Source: Pontiella sp.
GTDB taxonomy: Bacteria; Verrucomicrobiota; Kiritimatiellia; Kiritimatiellales; Pontiellaceae
Direction: 5' to 3'
Length of the DNA: 9,282 nucleotides
Assembly (NCBI GenBank): GCA_029939385.1
Contig: JAOZSZ010000040.1
Span: 1-9,282, forward strand
The translations under genes and the position numbers were made by a program. The number at the start of each line of letters is the position of its first letter. Position 1 is the stretch's first letter. The notes under the pieces are model-generated. The model made no database searches. It was given only the letters and a program-made list of their open reading frames with translations, and was not told where the DNA came from. Of this stretch, positions 1 through 6,030 are shown piece by piece.

Positions 1-287
1 TAATCTAACCCGATTTCGCCAACGGCCTTCACCAATGGATTTTTAACCCAATTCTGCAATTCGGAAAGATCCGGAGTCTGAGTCGCCTCATCACGATCAT
101 AACCCACACATCCAAAAATCTTTCCCGGATATTCCTCGGCCAACCTCAACGACAGTGCGTTGGCCTCTGAGGAACCCCCTATAGCCACCATTTCATTAAC
201 CTTCGCCGACGTAGCACGTTCTAGTAATTCAGAAAATGAATCGTCTTTTACAAACTGATCAAAATGCACATGCGTATCAATAAACAT
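1..287 (-). CDS. TatD-family metal-dependent hydrolase, N-terminal part (runs off the left edge)
   Basis: Reading leftwards from an ATG at 287 gives 95 codons with no stop before the window edge; the C-terminal part of the gene lies outside. The start MFIDTHVHFD matches the family's opening DTHxHxD metal-binding motif, with metal-ligand candidates His6 and His8. IGGSSEAN at about 36-43 and AVGEIGLD at about 88-95 fit the next two TatD blocks, the second carrying the metal-binding Glu91. TatD enzymes are TIM-barrel, metal-dependent 3'-to-5' nucleases or related hydrolases of about 250-265 residues, acting in the cytoplasm. No good Shine-Dalgarno precedes the ATG, but the motif sits right at the N-terminus, so this start is secure. 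The gene is divergent from fusA with a 152-base gap. Which TatD subgroup it belongs to cannot be told from this fragment. Confidence 0.9.
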   Translation of the reverse strand, partial: MFIDTHVHFDQFVKDDSFSELLERATSAKVNEMVAIGGSSEANALSLRLAEEYPGKIFGCVGYDRDEATQTPDLSELQNWVKNPLVKAVGEIGLD

Positions 288-361
288 AATGTCGTGAAGT
301 AAACCGAAAGTATGGGGCCACGTGCGAGAATTTTAGACATAATTATTTTGCCATTTTAGGC

Positions 362-391
362 CTTGCAGAAGCGCAAGCGAGTCGGCATATT
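362..391 (+). promoter_or_regulatory. Weak candidate promoter for fusA with a small overlapping hairpin
   Basis: TTGCAG (363-368) and CATATT (386-391) are separated by 17 bases, a spacing suited to a housekeeping sigma factor, but they match consensus only 3/6 and 4/6. CTTGC (362-366) and GCAAG (373-377) could pair around a six-base loop, overlapping the -35 region. Another possible -10, TATAGA, lies at 411-416. I see no strong promoter in the 288-439 gap, so this is the best of several weak options. Confidence 0.25.
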
Positions 392-428
392 GTCGCGCCT
401 TTAGAAGGTTTATAGAGAGTAATTTAAC

Positions 429-433
429 GAGGT
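429..433 (+). promoter_or_regulatory. Ribosome binding site of fusA
   Basis: GAGGT lies six bases before the ATG at 440. It fixes the start of elongation factor G, whose N-terminal [15 protein letters not shown] is also typical of the family. Confidence 0.75.
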
Positions 434-439
434 AAAGCA

Positions 440-2524
440 ATGGCTAGAGAAGTCCCTTTAAAGAATGTCCGAAACATTGGAATTATGGCGCATATTGATG
501 CGGGCAAAACAACTGTTTCTGAACGCATCTTATACTATACCGGTCGTTCACATAAAATCGGCGAAGTGCATGATGGTGCAGCCACCATGGATTGGATGGA
601 GCAAGAACAAGAGCGTGGCATTACGATTACCTCTGCCGCAACAACCTGCATGTGGAAAGATCATATGATTTCCATTATCGATACTCCCGGACACGTGGAT
701 TTCACGATGGAAGTAGAGCGCGCCCTGCGCGTACTCGACGGAGCAATTGCTCTTTATTGTGCAGTAGGCGGTGTTCAGCCCCAGTCCGAGACCGTTTGGC
801 ACCAGTCCGAACGTTATGAAGTTCCAAAGATTGCCTTCGTTAATAAAATGGATCGAATTGGCGCTGACTACTTTAGCGTGGTTGAAGGCATCCAAAGCAT
901 GCTCGGCGCAAATGCCGTTCCCGTGGTTATTCCAATCGGCGCATCCGAAGACTTTATTGGTGTGATCGACCTGATCACAATGAAAGCACTCATCTTTAAA
1001 GAAGAGTCTCAAGGTGCAGAATGGGATGAAACAGATATCCCCGCCGATCTATTGGACGAAGCCACAGAATGGCGGAAGAATCTCGTTGAAAAATGCGCAG
1101 AGCAAGACGAAGAGATGCTCGAAAAATATTTTGAAAAAGGTGATCTAACCGAAGATGAAATCTGGAAGATTCTGCGTACGGCCACTTGTGCTCGCCAGGT
1201 TGTTCCTGTTTATTGCGGATCGGCCTTCAAAAATAAAGGGGTACAACAGGTTCTCGATGCTGTCATCAAGATTCTTCCTGCACCGAACGAAATCCCTCCC
1301 ATCATCTGCACGAAAGATCCAGAGAACCAACGTAAGGTTGATGATAATGAAGTTCTATCGGCTTTGGCATTTAAAATTATGTCTGACAAGCACATGGGCA
1401 AGTTGACCTATCTGCGTCTCTATTCAGGAACTCTCAGAGCAGGCGAAACAATCTGGAACAGTAGCCAGCAGAAAAAGCAACGTATCGGACGACTGCTCCG
1501 CATGCACGCTAACCGCCAAGAAGCCATCGACGAAGCCGTTGCCGGCGATATTATTGCTGTAGCAGGACTTGCTGAAACCAAAACAGGAGATACGATTTGC
1601 CATAAGGACAATGAAATATTCCTAGAATCCATGGATTTCCCCGCTCCAGTTATTAGCATTTCAATCAAACCAGAATCTAATGCGGATAACGAAAAACTAG
1701 GCGAAGCTCTGCACCGTCTAGCGGATGAAGATCCTACCTTCACGGTCGCCTTCGACCACGAAACTGAAGAGACTATTATTTCGGGTATGGGCGAGCTTCA
1801 CCTTGAAATTATCGTTGACCGTCTTCGTCGTGAATTCGCCGTGGTGGCCGAAGTAGGCCGTCCAGAAGTGGCCTACAGAGAAACCGCAACCAGCCCCGCC
1901 GATGGCTCCTACAAACATTCCAAGCAGTCCGGTGGACGCGGACAGTATGGCCATGTTGTTATGGGGATTGAACCCGGAAAACCTGGCGACGGCTTCGAGT
2001 TTGTTAATCAAGTTGTTGGCGGACGCATTCCTTCTGAATATATCCCTTCTGTGGAAAAAGGGGTCATTCAAGCCCTCGAGGCCGGCCCATTTGCTGGCTA
2101 CCCAGTAGTAGATATGAAAGTCTCTCTAACCGACGGTTCATACCACGATGTCGACTCCTCCGACTTCGCCTTCCAGATTGCTGGTCGGCAGGCCTTTAAG
2201 GAGCTCTTTATGAAAGGTAACCCACAACTCCTTGAGCCGGTCATGAGTATTGAAATCACTACTCCAGATGAATTCATGGGTGCGTGTAATGGCACTATCG
2301 CACAACGCCGCGGACGCATTGAGTCCATGGATGAGCGTGGCGGCATGAAGATTGTTAAGGGCATGGTCCCACTGAGCGAAATGTTCGGCTACTCAAACAC
2401 CATTCGTTCCCTCACCCAAGGTCGCGCATCATTCTCAATGACCTTCGAGCACTACGAGGCGGTTCCGTTCTCTATTGCGGAAGAGGTGATTAACAAGCGC
2501 CGGGAAGAAGGAAAGATTAAATAG
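440..2524 (+). CDS. fusA: Translation elongation factor G
   Basis: This is the GTPase that moves tRNAs and mRNA through the ribosome after peptide-bond formation and also helps recycle ribosomes. At 694 residues it has the usual full length. G-domain motifs are intact: P-loop AHIDAGKT (17-24), switch I ending [11 protein letters not shown] (59-69), DTPGH (81-85) with catalytic His85, NKMD (135-138) and GSA (260-262). Domain II follows at about 303-400, domain III at about 401-475, and domain IV from about 478 with its tip loop YHDVDSSD (568-575) reaching the decoding site. Domain V keeps VPLSEMFGY (643-651) and [10 protein letters not shown] (656-665). One oddity is [16 protein letters not shown] (612-627), where many EF-Gs have GDVxGDL before RRG, so two usual aspartates are absent. 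The gene is monocistronic here, away from the rpsL-rpsG-fusA-tuf arrangement common in bacteria, so a second EF-G elsewhere is possible. Confidence 0.97.
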   Translation: MAREVPLKNVRNIGIMAHIDAGKTTVSERILYYTGRSHKIGEVHDGAATMDWMEQEQERGITITSAATTCMWKDHMISIIDTPGHVDFTMEVERALRVLDGAIALYCAVGGVQPQSETVWHQSERYEVPKIAFVNKMDRIGADYFSVVEGIQSMLGANAVPVVIPIGASEDFIGVIDLITMKALIFKEESQGAEWDETDIPADLLDEATEWRKNLVEKCAEQDEEMLEKYFEKGDLTEDEIWKILRTATCARQVVPVYCGSAFKNKGVQQVLDAVIKILPAPNEIPPIICTKDPENQRKVDDNEVLSALAFKIMSDKHMGKLTYLRLYSGTLRAGETIWNSSQQKKQRIGRLLRMHANRQEAIDEAVAGDIIAVAGLAETKTGDTICHKDNEIFLESMDFPAPVISISIKPESNADNEKLGEALHRLADEDPTFTVAFDHETEETIISGMGELHLEIIVDRLRREFAVVAEVGRPEVAYRETATSPADGSYKHSKQSGGRGQYGHVVMGIEPGKPGDGFEFVNQVVGGRIPSEYIPSVEKGVIQALEAGPFAGYPVVDMKVSLTDGSYHDVDSSDFAFQIAGRQAFKELFMKGNPQLLEPVMSIEITTPDEFMGACNGTIAQRRGRIESMDERGGMKIVKGMVPLSEMFGYSNTIRSLTQGRASFSMTFEHYEAVPFSIAEEVINKRREEGKIK

Positions 2525-2546
2525 TTTTTCAAGTCATTGAAAAACA

Positions 2547-2577
2547 GAATGGCCATCCAATTGGATGGCCATTTTTG
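2547..2577 (+). terminator. Intrinsic terminator of fusA, perhaps used from both sides
   Basis: ATGGCCATCC (2549-2558) pairs perfectly with GGATGGCCAT (2563-2572) around an AATT loop and is followed by TTTTTGT, 24 bases after the fusA stop. An A-T pair extends the stem. The opposite strand has a less even T run (TTCTGTTTT), so it may also stop the convergent thioredoxin-like gene, less strongly. Confidence 0.92.
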
Positions 2578-2595
2578 TATTCAGGAAACAACCCA

Positions 2596-3042
2596 CTATT
2601 TCTTTGTATCCGCAATCAATTTCTTTATGTGCTCAACATAGGCCTTGGGTCCCCCTGCCTGGTACCCCGTTTTAGCCACTGGATTTCCATTAGGGTCAAG
2701 AAGATAGACCGTCGGGAAACCCTCAACCCTAAATTTTTTGGCTAAGGCCTTATTTTGTTTTTGAAGTTCCGCACTTTGCTTTGATTTATTACGTGGAAAG
2801 TCAGCAAGCACTAATACCAAATTCTCCGCAGCATAGGCCTTAAAAGCATTCATCGAAAATACTTCCTTATTGAGTTTTACACACCAACCACACCAATCAG
2901 ACCCGCTGAAGTCGATCAATATATATTTTCCCTCGGCTTTAGCTTTAGCTGAAGCCTTTTCAAAATCGGTCCCCCATCCTTGCGAAGCAAAGGCTCCCGC
3001 CCCCATAACAACTGCTACCAAAACTACTACCCATTTTTTCAT
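2596..3042 (-). CDS. Small exported thioredoxin-fold protein with a CGWC redox motif
   Basis: A 148-residue protein with a signal peptide: MKKW, then a hydrophobic stretch to about residue 19, with AFA/SQ (17-21) as a possible signal peptidase I site. The mature part is a single thioredoxin domain. SGSDWCGWCVKL (46-57) holds the redox pair Cys51 and Cys54, and GFPTVYLLDPNG (108-119) supplies the cis-Pro110. The SDWCGWC form is common in thioredoxin-like proteins of Verrucomicrobia and Planctomycetes relatives, from general knowledge. Likely role: thiol-disulfide exchange outside the cytoplasm; partner and direction (oxidase, reductase or isomerase) cannot be read from sequence. The start at 3042 is chosen because AAGGAGG (3054-3048) lies five bases upstream. 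An in-frame TTG at 3060 would only add MIKEDK and would place the ribosome site inside the gene. It is convergent with fusA and separated from the aldolase by a terminator, so it is probably transcribed alone. Confidence 0.9.
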   Translation of the reverse strand: MKKWVVVLVAVVMGAGAFASQGWGTDFEKASAKAKAEGKYILIDFSGSDWCGWCVKLNKEVFSMNAFKAYAAENLVLVLADFPRNKSKQSAELQKQNKALAKKFRVEGFPTVYLLDPNGNPVAKTGYQAGGPKAYVEHIKKLIADTKK

Positions 3043-3047
3043 TTTAT

Positions 3048-3054
3048 CCTCCTT
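3048..3054 (-). promoter_or_regulatory. Ribosome binding site of the thioredoxin-like gene, deciding its start
   Basis: AAGGAGG on the minus strand, five bases before ATG 3042. It rules out the upstream TTG (3060) as the main start. Confidence 0.85.
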
Positions 3055-3095
3055 GATCAAATTGTGTTAATCCGTAAAACGAAATACGATCGTTG

Positions 3096-3125
3096 ATTAT
3101 GACATAGTCTTTCATAATTTGTTCA
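3096..3125 (-). promoter_or_regulatory. Candidate promoter with inverted repeat before the thioredoxin-like gene
   Basis: On the minus strand TGAACA (3125-3120) and CATAAT (3101-3096) are 18 bases apart, matching -35 and -10 consensus 4/6 and 5/6. The -10 lies in one arm of a perfect 7-base inverted repeat, ATTATGA (3096-3102) and TCATAAT (3112-3118) with a nine-base spacer, so a regulator bound there would cover the promoter. The region is AT-rich, so chance is a real alternative. Confidence 0.4.
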
Positions 3126-3133
3126 TTCCTAAT

Positions 3134-3164
3134 AAAAAAAGCCGCCCCAAAGGACGGCTTTTTT
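3134..3164 (-). terminator. Intrinsic terminator of the aldolase gene
   Basis: Read on the minus strand, GCCGTCC (3158-3152) pairs with GGGCGGC (3147-3141) across a TTTG loop, followed by seven T, 22 bases past the aldolase stop. One pair is G-U on this strand but becomes a C-A mismatch on the plus strand, which points to use by the leftward aldolase transcript. Flanking A and T runs can lengthen the stem. Confidence 0.9.
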
Positions 3165-3185
3165 ACATCAATCCATGTTAAATGA

Positions 3186-4256
3186 TTAGTTAACATCAAT
3201 TGCGTTAAGATCCGAAAAGGCCTGTTTGACGCGCTCGACCATACTTTCCTGAGCCTTCCGCAACCATACACGTGGATCATAAAATTTCTTATTGGGTTTA
3301 TCTGCTCCATCTGGATTTCCGAGCTGACCTTGAAGATAATCTTCGTTCGTCTTATAGAAATTCAAAATACCCTCCCACGTAGCCCATTGTGTATCGGTAT
3401 CAATATTCATTTTGATTACACCATAGGAAATCGATTCTGAGATCTCTTCAGGAGAAGAACCCGATCCTCCATGAAAAACAAAGTTTAGCGGCTGAGCATC
3501 CGTTCCAAACTTTTCAGCAACGTAGGCTTGAGAATCGCGAAGGATTGTTGGGGTCAGCTTCACATTACCCGGTTTATAAACCCCGTGCACATTCCCGAAT
3601 GACGCCGCAATGGTAAAGTTGGGACTGATCGCCATCAACGTTTCGTAAGCATAAGCAACATCTTCCGGCTGTGTATAAAGTTTGGACTCATCCATATCCG
3701 AATTATCCACCCCATCTTCCTCGCCACCCGTGCAGCCCAGTTCGATTTCCAATGTCATCCCTATTTTTTTCATGCGCTCAAGGTACTTCGCAGAGATCTC
3801 AATATTTTCTTCGAGTGACTCCTCAGAAAGATCAAGCATGTGTGAACTGAATAGTGGACGACCTTTGGTTTCAAACCATTTTTCACCCTCGTCGAGCAAT
3901 GCATCAATCCATGGTAATAGTTTTTTTGAAGCATGATCCGTATGAAGGATAACCGCAACGCCATAGGCTTCAGCCATCATGTGCACGTGCTGAGCTCCGG
4001 AGATAGCTCCTAGAGCTGCTCCGTTTTCCTTACAACCCTTCCCGGCAGTAAAGGATGCTCCGCCATTAGAGAATTGAATAATAACAGGAGAATTGACCGA
4101 TGCGGCCGCTTCGAGAACCCCATTAATTGAGTCGGTTCCCACGACATTTACTGCGGGTAATGCAAACTTATTTGCCTTCGCAATTTGAAAAACTTTTTGT
4201 ACGTCATCACCATAGAGAACACCAGGATTGACGGCATCGAGAATCTTTGTCGACAT
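3186..4256 (-). CDS. fbaA: Fructose-bisphosphate aldolase, class II (FbaA type)
   Basis: This zinc enzyme of glycolysis and gluconeogenesis reversibly splits fructose-1,6-bisphosphate into dihydroxyacetone phosphate and glyceraldehyde-3-phosphate in the cytoplasm. The 356-residue product follows the E. coli FbaA pattern almost end to end (359 residues there). PAVNVVGTDSIN (34-45), the QFSNGGASF block (61-69), HTDHASKKLLPW (105-116) with catalytic Asp107 and zinc ligand His108, GMTLEIELGCTGGEEDGVDN (166-185) with Glu172, NVHGVYKPG (222-230) with zinc ligand His224, VFHGGSGS (260-267) with zinc ligand His262, and NIDTDTQ (284-290) for phosphate binding are all present. The start at 4256 (MSTKILD) matches family N-termini and follows AAGAAGGT; a TTG at 4316 would add 20 unrelated residues. 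Its own strong promoter and terminator suggest expression partly or wholly independent of the HPr gene upstream. Confidence 0.97.
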   Translation of the reverse strand: MSTKILDAVNPGVLYGDDVQKVFQIAKANKFALPAVNVVGTDSINGVLEAAASVNSPVIIQFSNGGASFTAGKGCKENGAALGAISGAQHVHMMAEAYGVAVILHTDHASKKLLPWIDALLDEGEKWFETKGRPLFSSHMLDLSEESLEENIEISAKYLERMKKIGMTLEIELGCTGGEEDGVDNSDMDESKLYTQPEDVAYAYETLMAISPNFTIAASFGNVHGVYKPGNVKLTPTILRDSQAYVAEKFGTDAQPLNFVFHGGSGSSPEEISESISYGVIKMNIDTDTQWATWEGILNFYKTNEDYLQGQLGNPDGADKPNKKFYDPRVWLRKAQESMVERVKQAFSDLNAIDVN

Positions 4257-4306
4257 AATATTTACCTTCTTGGTTAGTTGATTTGCTATTGCGTTTACAG
4301 CCAATG

Positions 4307-4319
4307 ATTTTGGCAAAAT
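4307..4319. repeat. Near-palindrome at the predicted aldolase transcription start
   Basis: ATTTTG and CAAAAT form six-base inverted arms around one central base. The element lies just downstream of the -10 at 4333-4328, at roughly +2 to +14 of the predicted transcript, a classic operator position. It is too tight to form a hairpin. Short AT-rich arms can arise by chance. Confidence 0.35.
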
Positions 4320-4327
4320 TCGCAGGA

Positions 4328-4355
4328 ATTATATCAGGATGGCTCCTTGCGTCAA
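4328..4355 (-). promoter_or_regulatory. Strong sigma-70-type promoter of the aldolase gene
   Basis: On the minus strand TTGACG (4355-4350) and a perfect TATAAT (4333-4328) are 16 bases apart, predicting a start near 4321 and a leader of about 65 bases before ATG 4256. The -35 box covers the stop codon of the HPr gene (TGA, 4354-4352). This is the best promoter match in the window. Confidence 0.75.
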
Positions 4356-4645
4356 TCTTGACAGGAGGGTTTTTCCTGAACAGGAAAATCGAAATGTGTT
4401 TCAAATAAGTTAACAAGCTTTTTACAAAATGTTTCTTCTTCGGGACCTGTAACTTGAATGATGACTTCGGCCCCCGGTTCCAGACCGAGCATAATTAATT
4501 CCAAGACAGAAGAAAGAGTGCAGGTTCCAGATTTTGAAAGAACAAGAATATCACCGGGATAAGAGCTTCCTTCCTTTACTAAAATAGCAGAAGGCCGGCA
4601 ATGAATGCCGGCCTCATTCAAAACAATTGCTTTTGCTTCAAACAT
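4352..4645 (-). CDS. HPr-family phosphocarrier protein
   Basis: A 97-residue protein with the HPr fold pattern. Active-site block EAGIHCRPSA (11-20) places histidine exactly at position 15, the residue that enzyme I phosphorylates in the sugar phosphotransferase system; Cys16 replaces the usual Ala. The second block TLSSVLELIMLG (43-54) puts serine at 46, the site used by HPr kinase/phosphorylase in organisms that have it. The C-terminus runs about ten residues past the usual 85-88. The ATG at 4645 is chosen because it gives the standard numbering and lies one base after the lipoprotein stop; a longer reading upstream is just the other frame of the lipoprotein. There is no strong ribosome site, so translational coupling is likely. 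No enzyme I, sugar permease or HPr kinase gene is in the window, so a regulatory role is as likely as sugar transport. Confidence 0.9.
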   Translation of the reverse strand: MFEAKAIVLNEAGIHCRPSAILVKEGSSYPGDILVLSKSGTCTLSSVLELIMLGLEPGAEVIIQVTGPEEETFCKKLVNLFETHFDFPVQEKPSCQD

Positions 4646-4646
4646 T

Positions 4647-5081
4647 CTATTTTTCAGAGGGTTCTTCAGCTTCGCCCGTAACTTCCTGCCGCGCAACTTC
4701 ATCAATCTGCGCCTCTTCTCCAGCATTACGTCGAGCTTCTGCATCTTTACGAATCATCTCTTCATACACAACTTTATCATTAATTGCGTAGATATAAGTT
4801 TTGGAAATAATTCCATGCGCATCACGATTAGCATCACATTTTTCGACCGCAATTTTGGCCGCTTCCTTAAGGGTGGATTTGCCATAGTCATATCCAAAGG
4901 CAAAATCGCCACTGGGATCAATCGCAATAACGAAAACCTTATTATCTGGCTGTTCATAATAATCTAGAAGTGTAGCTTGTGCACGGGGTGGGATTTTAGG
5001 AATATAGACAACATCACTTGCACAACCCGTAATCATTGTAATAACTACGGATACACATAAAAACTTAATAAAAAACTTCAT
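4647..5081 (-). CDS. Unrecognised small lipoprotein with an acidic C-terminal tail
   Basis: A 144-residue protein I do not recognise. It begins MKFFIKF, followed by a hydrophobic stretch and lipobox ITGC (17-20), predicting signal peptidase II cleavage before Cys20. Ala and Ser follow the cysteine; by the E. coli rule (no Asp at +2) this points to the outer membrane. The core, about 47-108, contains VFVIAIDPSGDFAFGYDYGK and EAAKIAVEKC. This pattern of a small aromatic-Gly segment followed by an Ala-rich helix ending in Cys is reminiscent of DUF4189-like secreted proteins, but the usual second cysteine is missing, so I leave it unnamed. Residues about 109-144 are charged, rich in Glu, Ala and Arg, and probably helical or disordered. 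The start has AGGAGGG (5091-5085) just upstream. It sits eight bases after the ligase stop and one base before the HPr start, so it belongs to that operon. Confidence 0.8.
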   Translation of the reverse strand: MKFFIKFLCVSVVITMITGCASDVVYIPKIPPRAQATLLDYYEQPDNKVFVIAIDPSGDFAFGYDYGKSTLKEAAKIAVEKCDANRDAHGIISKTYIYAINDKVVYEEMIRKDAEARRNAGEEAQIDEVARQEVTGEAEEPSEK

Positions 5082-5084
5082 AAT

Positions 5085-5091
5085 CCCTCCT
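5085..5091 (-). promoter_or_regulatory. Ribosome binding site of the lipoprotein gene, overlapping the ligase stop
   Basis: AGGAGGG on the minus strand sits three bases before ATG 5081 and shares bases with the ligase stop codon TAG (5092-5090). Ribosomes finishing the ligase would clear directly onto this site, which favours coupled translation. The spacing is short. Confidence 0.65.
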
Positions 5092-5977
5092 ATTTAAAAT
5101 TCTCAGGAACTTTAGATTTTAACTTCTTACTAGTCAACATCGTATGATTATGAAAGTGACGTAACAGAAAAGGTTTATATAGAAATTGACTAGACTGAAT
5201 TCCCTCAGCAGAAACCACGGTTCCTTTTAATACTTCCAAACGAAGCCTTTGATTCTTGACGATAAATCGTGGTGTAGCACCATATTTCCAATTATCCCCG
5301 CTCTGTTTCTCAATTAAGGATTCTAGCTGAACTTGCTCGAAATCAGTTTCAAATAGATAAAAAAGTCGCCCCCCCTCATATGTAGATAAGAAGCTTTCTT
5401 GTAACGCAGCTGATACCTCCCCAACACTCAAGTTTAGATTAGTCACCTTTGCGGGAACCGAACGAATGGCATGAGTCTCAACGCGATCTAATGTCGAACC
5501 TAAATAACGATTTAACCTTTCAAGGTCGGAATTCAGCAATAATGTGCCGTGGTGTAACGCCCGCTCCTTACCAAAGGAAAATGAATTTCCAGAAAATTTA
5601 AGGCCATCCACGCACAGATTGCTTTTATCGGTTCTTTCTGCACGAATATTAAAGGTTTTTAACGCCTTAAATACCATTTCATAAACCTGTTCATCACAGT
5701 ACTGAATACGGTCAACGATTATACAATAGTTTAAATTTCCAGCATCGTGATAAACCGTACCGCCGCCCGAAATCCGCCGAGCCAGCGGAACCCCTTCCTT
5801 CTCCATCAAATCCAATCGACACTCACACCATGGGTTTTGATTTTTACCTATTACCACCGCACCATCACTCTGCCAAAGAAAGAGCACCGGCCCACGATCC
5901 ACAACGTGCTTCATTAAATATTCCTCAATCGCAAGATTACGATAAATATTCTTCGAACTGGATTGCACGATCAACAT
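5090..5977 (-). CDS. lplA: Lipoate-protein ligase A family protein
   Basis: This enzyme family activates lipoate (or octanoate) with ATP and attaches it to a lysine on the lipoyl domains of 2-oxoacid dehydrogenases and the glycine cleavage H protein. The 295-residue product shows VVIGKNQNPW (41-50), the ARRISGGGTVYHDAGNLNY block (66-84) that binds lipoyl-AMP, the catalytic-lysine motif DGLKFSGNS (124-132) with Lys127, and LHHGTLLLNSDL (141-152). NWKYGATPRF (229-238) begins an accessory C-terminal region like that of E. coli LplA (338 residues), here shorter. Retention of that region favours a true ligase over an octanoyltransferase of the LipM type, but the two cannot be separated fully by eye. 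ATG 5977 lacks a strong ribosome site; the family's short N-terminus before the NLAIEEYL segment (14-21) supports it. It is first in the operon with the lipoprotein and HPr genes and divergent from adenosine deaminase, 53 bases away. Confidence 0.9.
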   Translation of the reverse strand: MLIVQSSSKNIYRNLAIEEYLMKHVVDRGPVLFLWQSDGAVVIGKNQNPWCECRLDLMEKEGVPLARRISGGGTVYHDAGNLNYCIIVDRIQYCDEQVYEMVFKALKTFNIRAERTDKSNLCVDGLKFSGNSFSFGKERALHHGTLLLNSDLERLNRYLGSTLDRVETHAIRSVPAKVTNLNLSVGEVSAALQESFLSTYEGGRLFYLFETDFEQVQLESLIEKQSGDNWKYGATPRFIVKNQRLRLEVLKGTVVSAEGIQSSQFLYKPFLLRHFHNHTMLTSKKLKSKVPENFK

Positions 5978-5997
5978 GTCAGGTTTTTCTTTTGTTC

Positions 5998-6006
5998 CTA
6001 TTATAG
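5998..6006. promoter_or_regulatory. Shared symmetrical -10 region between lplA and add
   Basis: The 53-base gap between the divergent starts contains the odd-length palindrome CTATTATAG. Read leftwards it gives a perfect TATAAT (6005-6000) for the ligase operon; read rightwards it gives TATTAT (5999-6004) for adenosine deaminase. Neither direction has a recognisable -35 at the proper distance. If both are used, the two polymerases would compete for the same bases. Confidence 0.45.
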
Positions 6007-6030
6007 AATTGGGGTTAAAGTAGGTATATC

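Noticed and set aside
319..324. CACGTG palindrome in the TatD-fusA gap
   Set aside because: Only six bases, with no extended symmetry; expected by chance.
548..1012. Long open frame on the strand opposite fusA (also 1718-2071 and 2098-2364)
   Set aside because: These are shadows of a highly conserved coding gene, with no ribosome sites and no recognisable protein features.
3043..3060. Extended thioredoxin-like start at TTG 3060 (adds MIKEDK)
   Set aside because: It would place the strong AAGGAGG ribosome site inside the coding region and spoil the short signal-peptide N-terminus.
4257..4316. Aldolase start extended to TTG 4316
   Set aside because: It adds 20 residues not found in FbaA proteins, and MSTKILD at 4256 fits the family and has a ribosome site.
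4646..4744. Longer HPr reading from 4744 (130 residues)
   Set aside because: The extra Arg/Lys-rich residues are the shifted frame of the lipoprotein's acidic tail; ATG 4645 gives standard HPr numbering.
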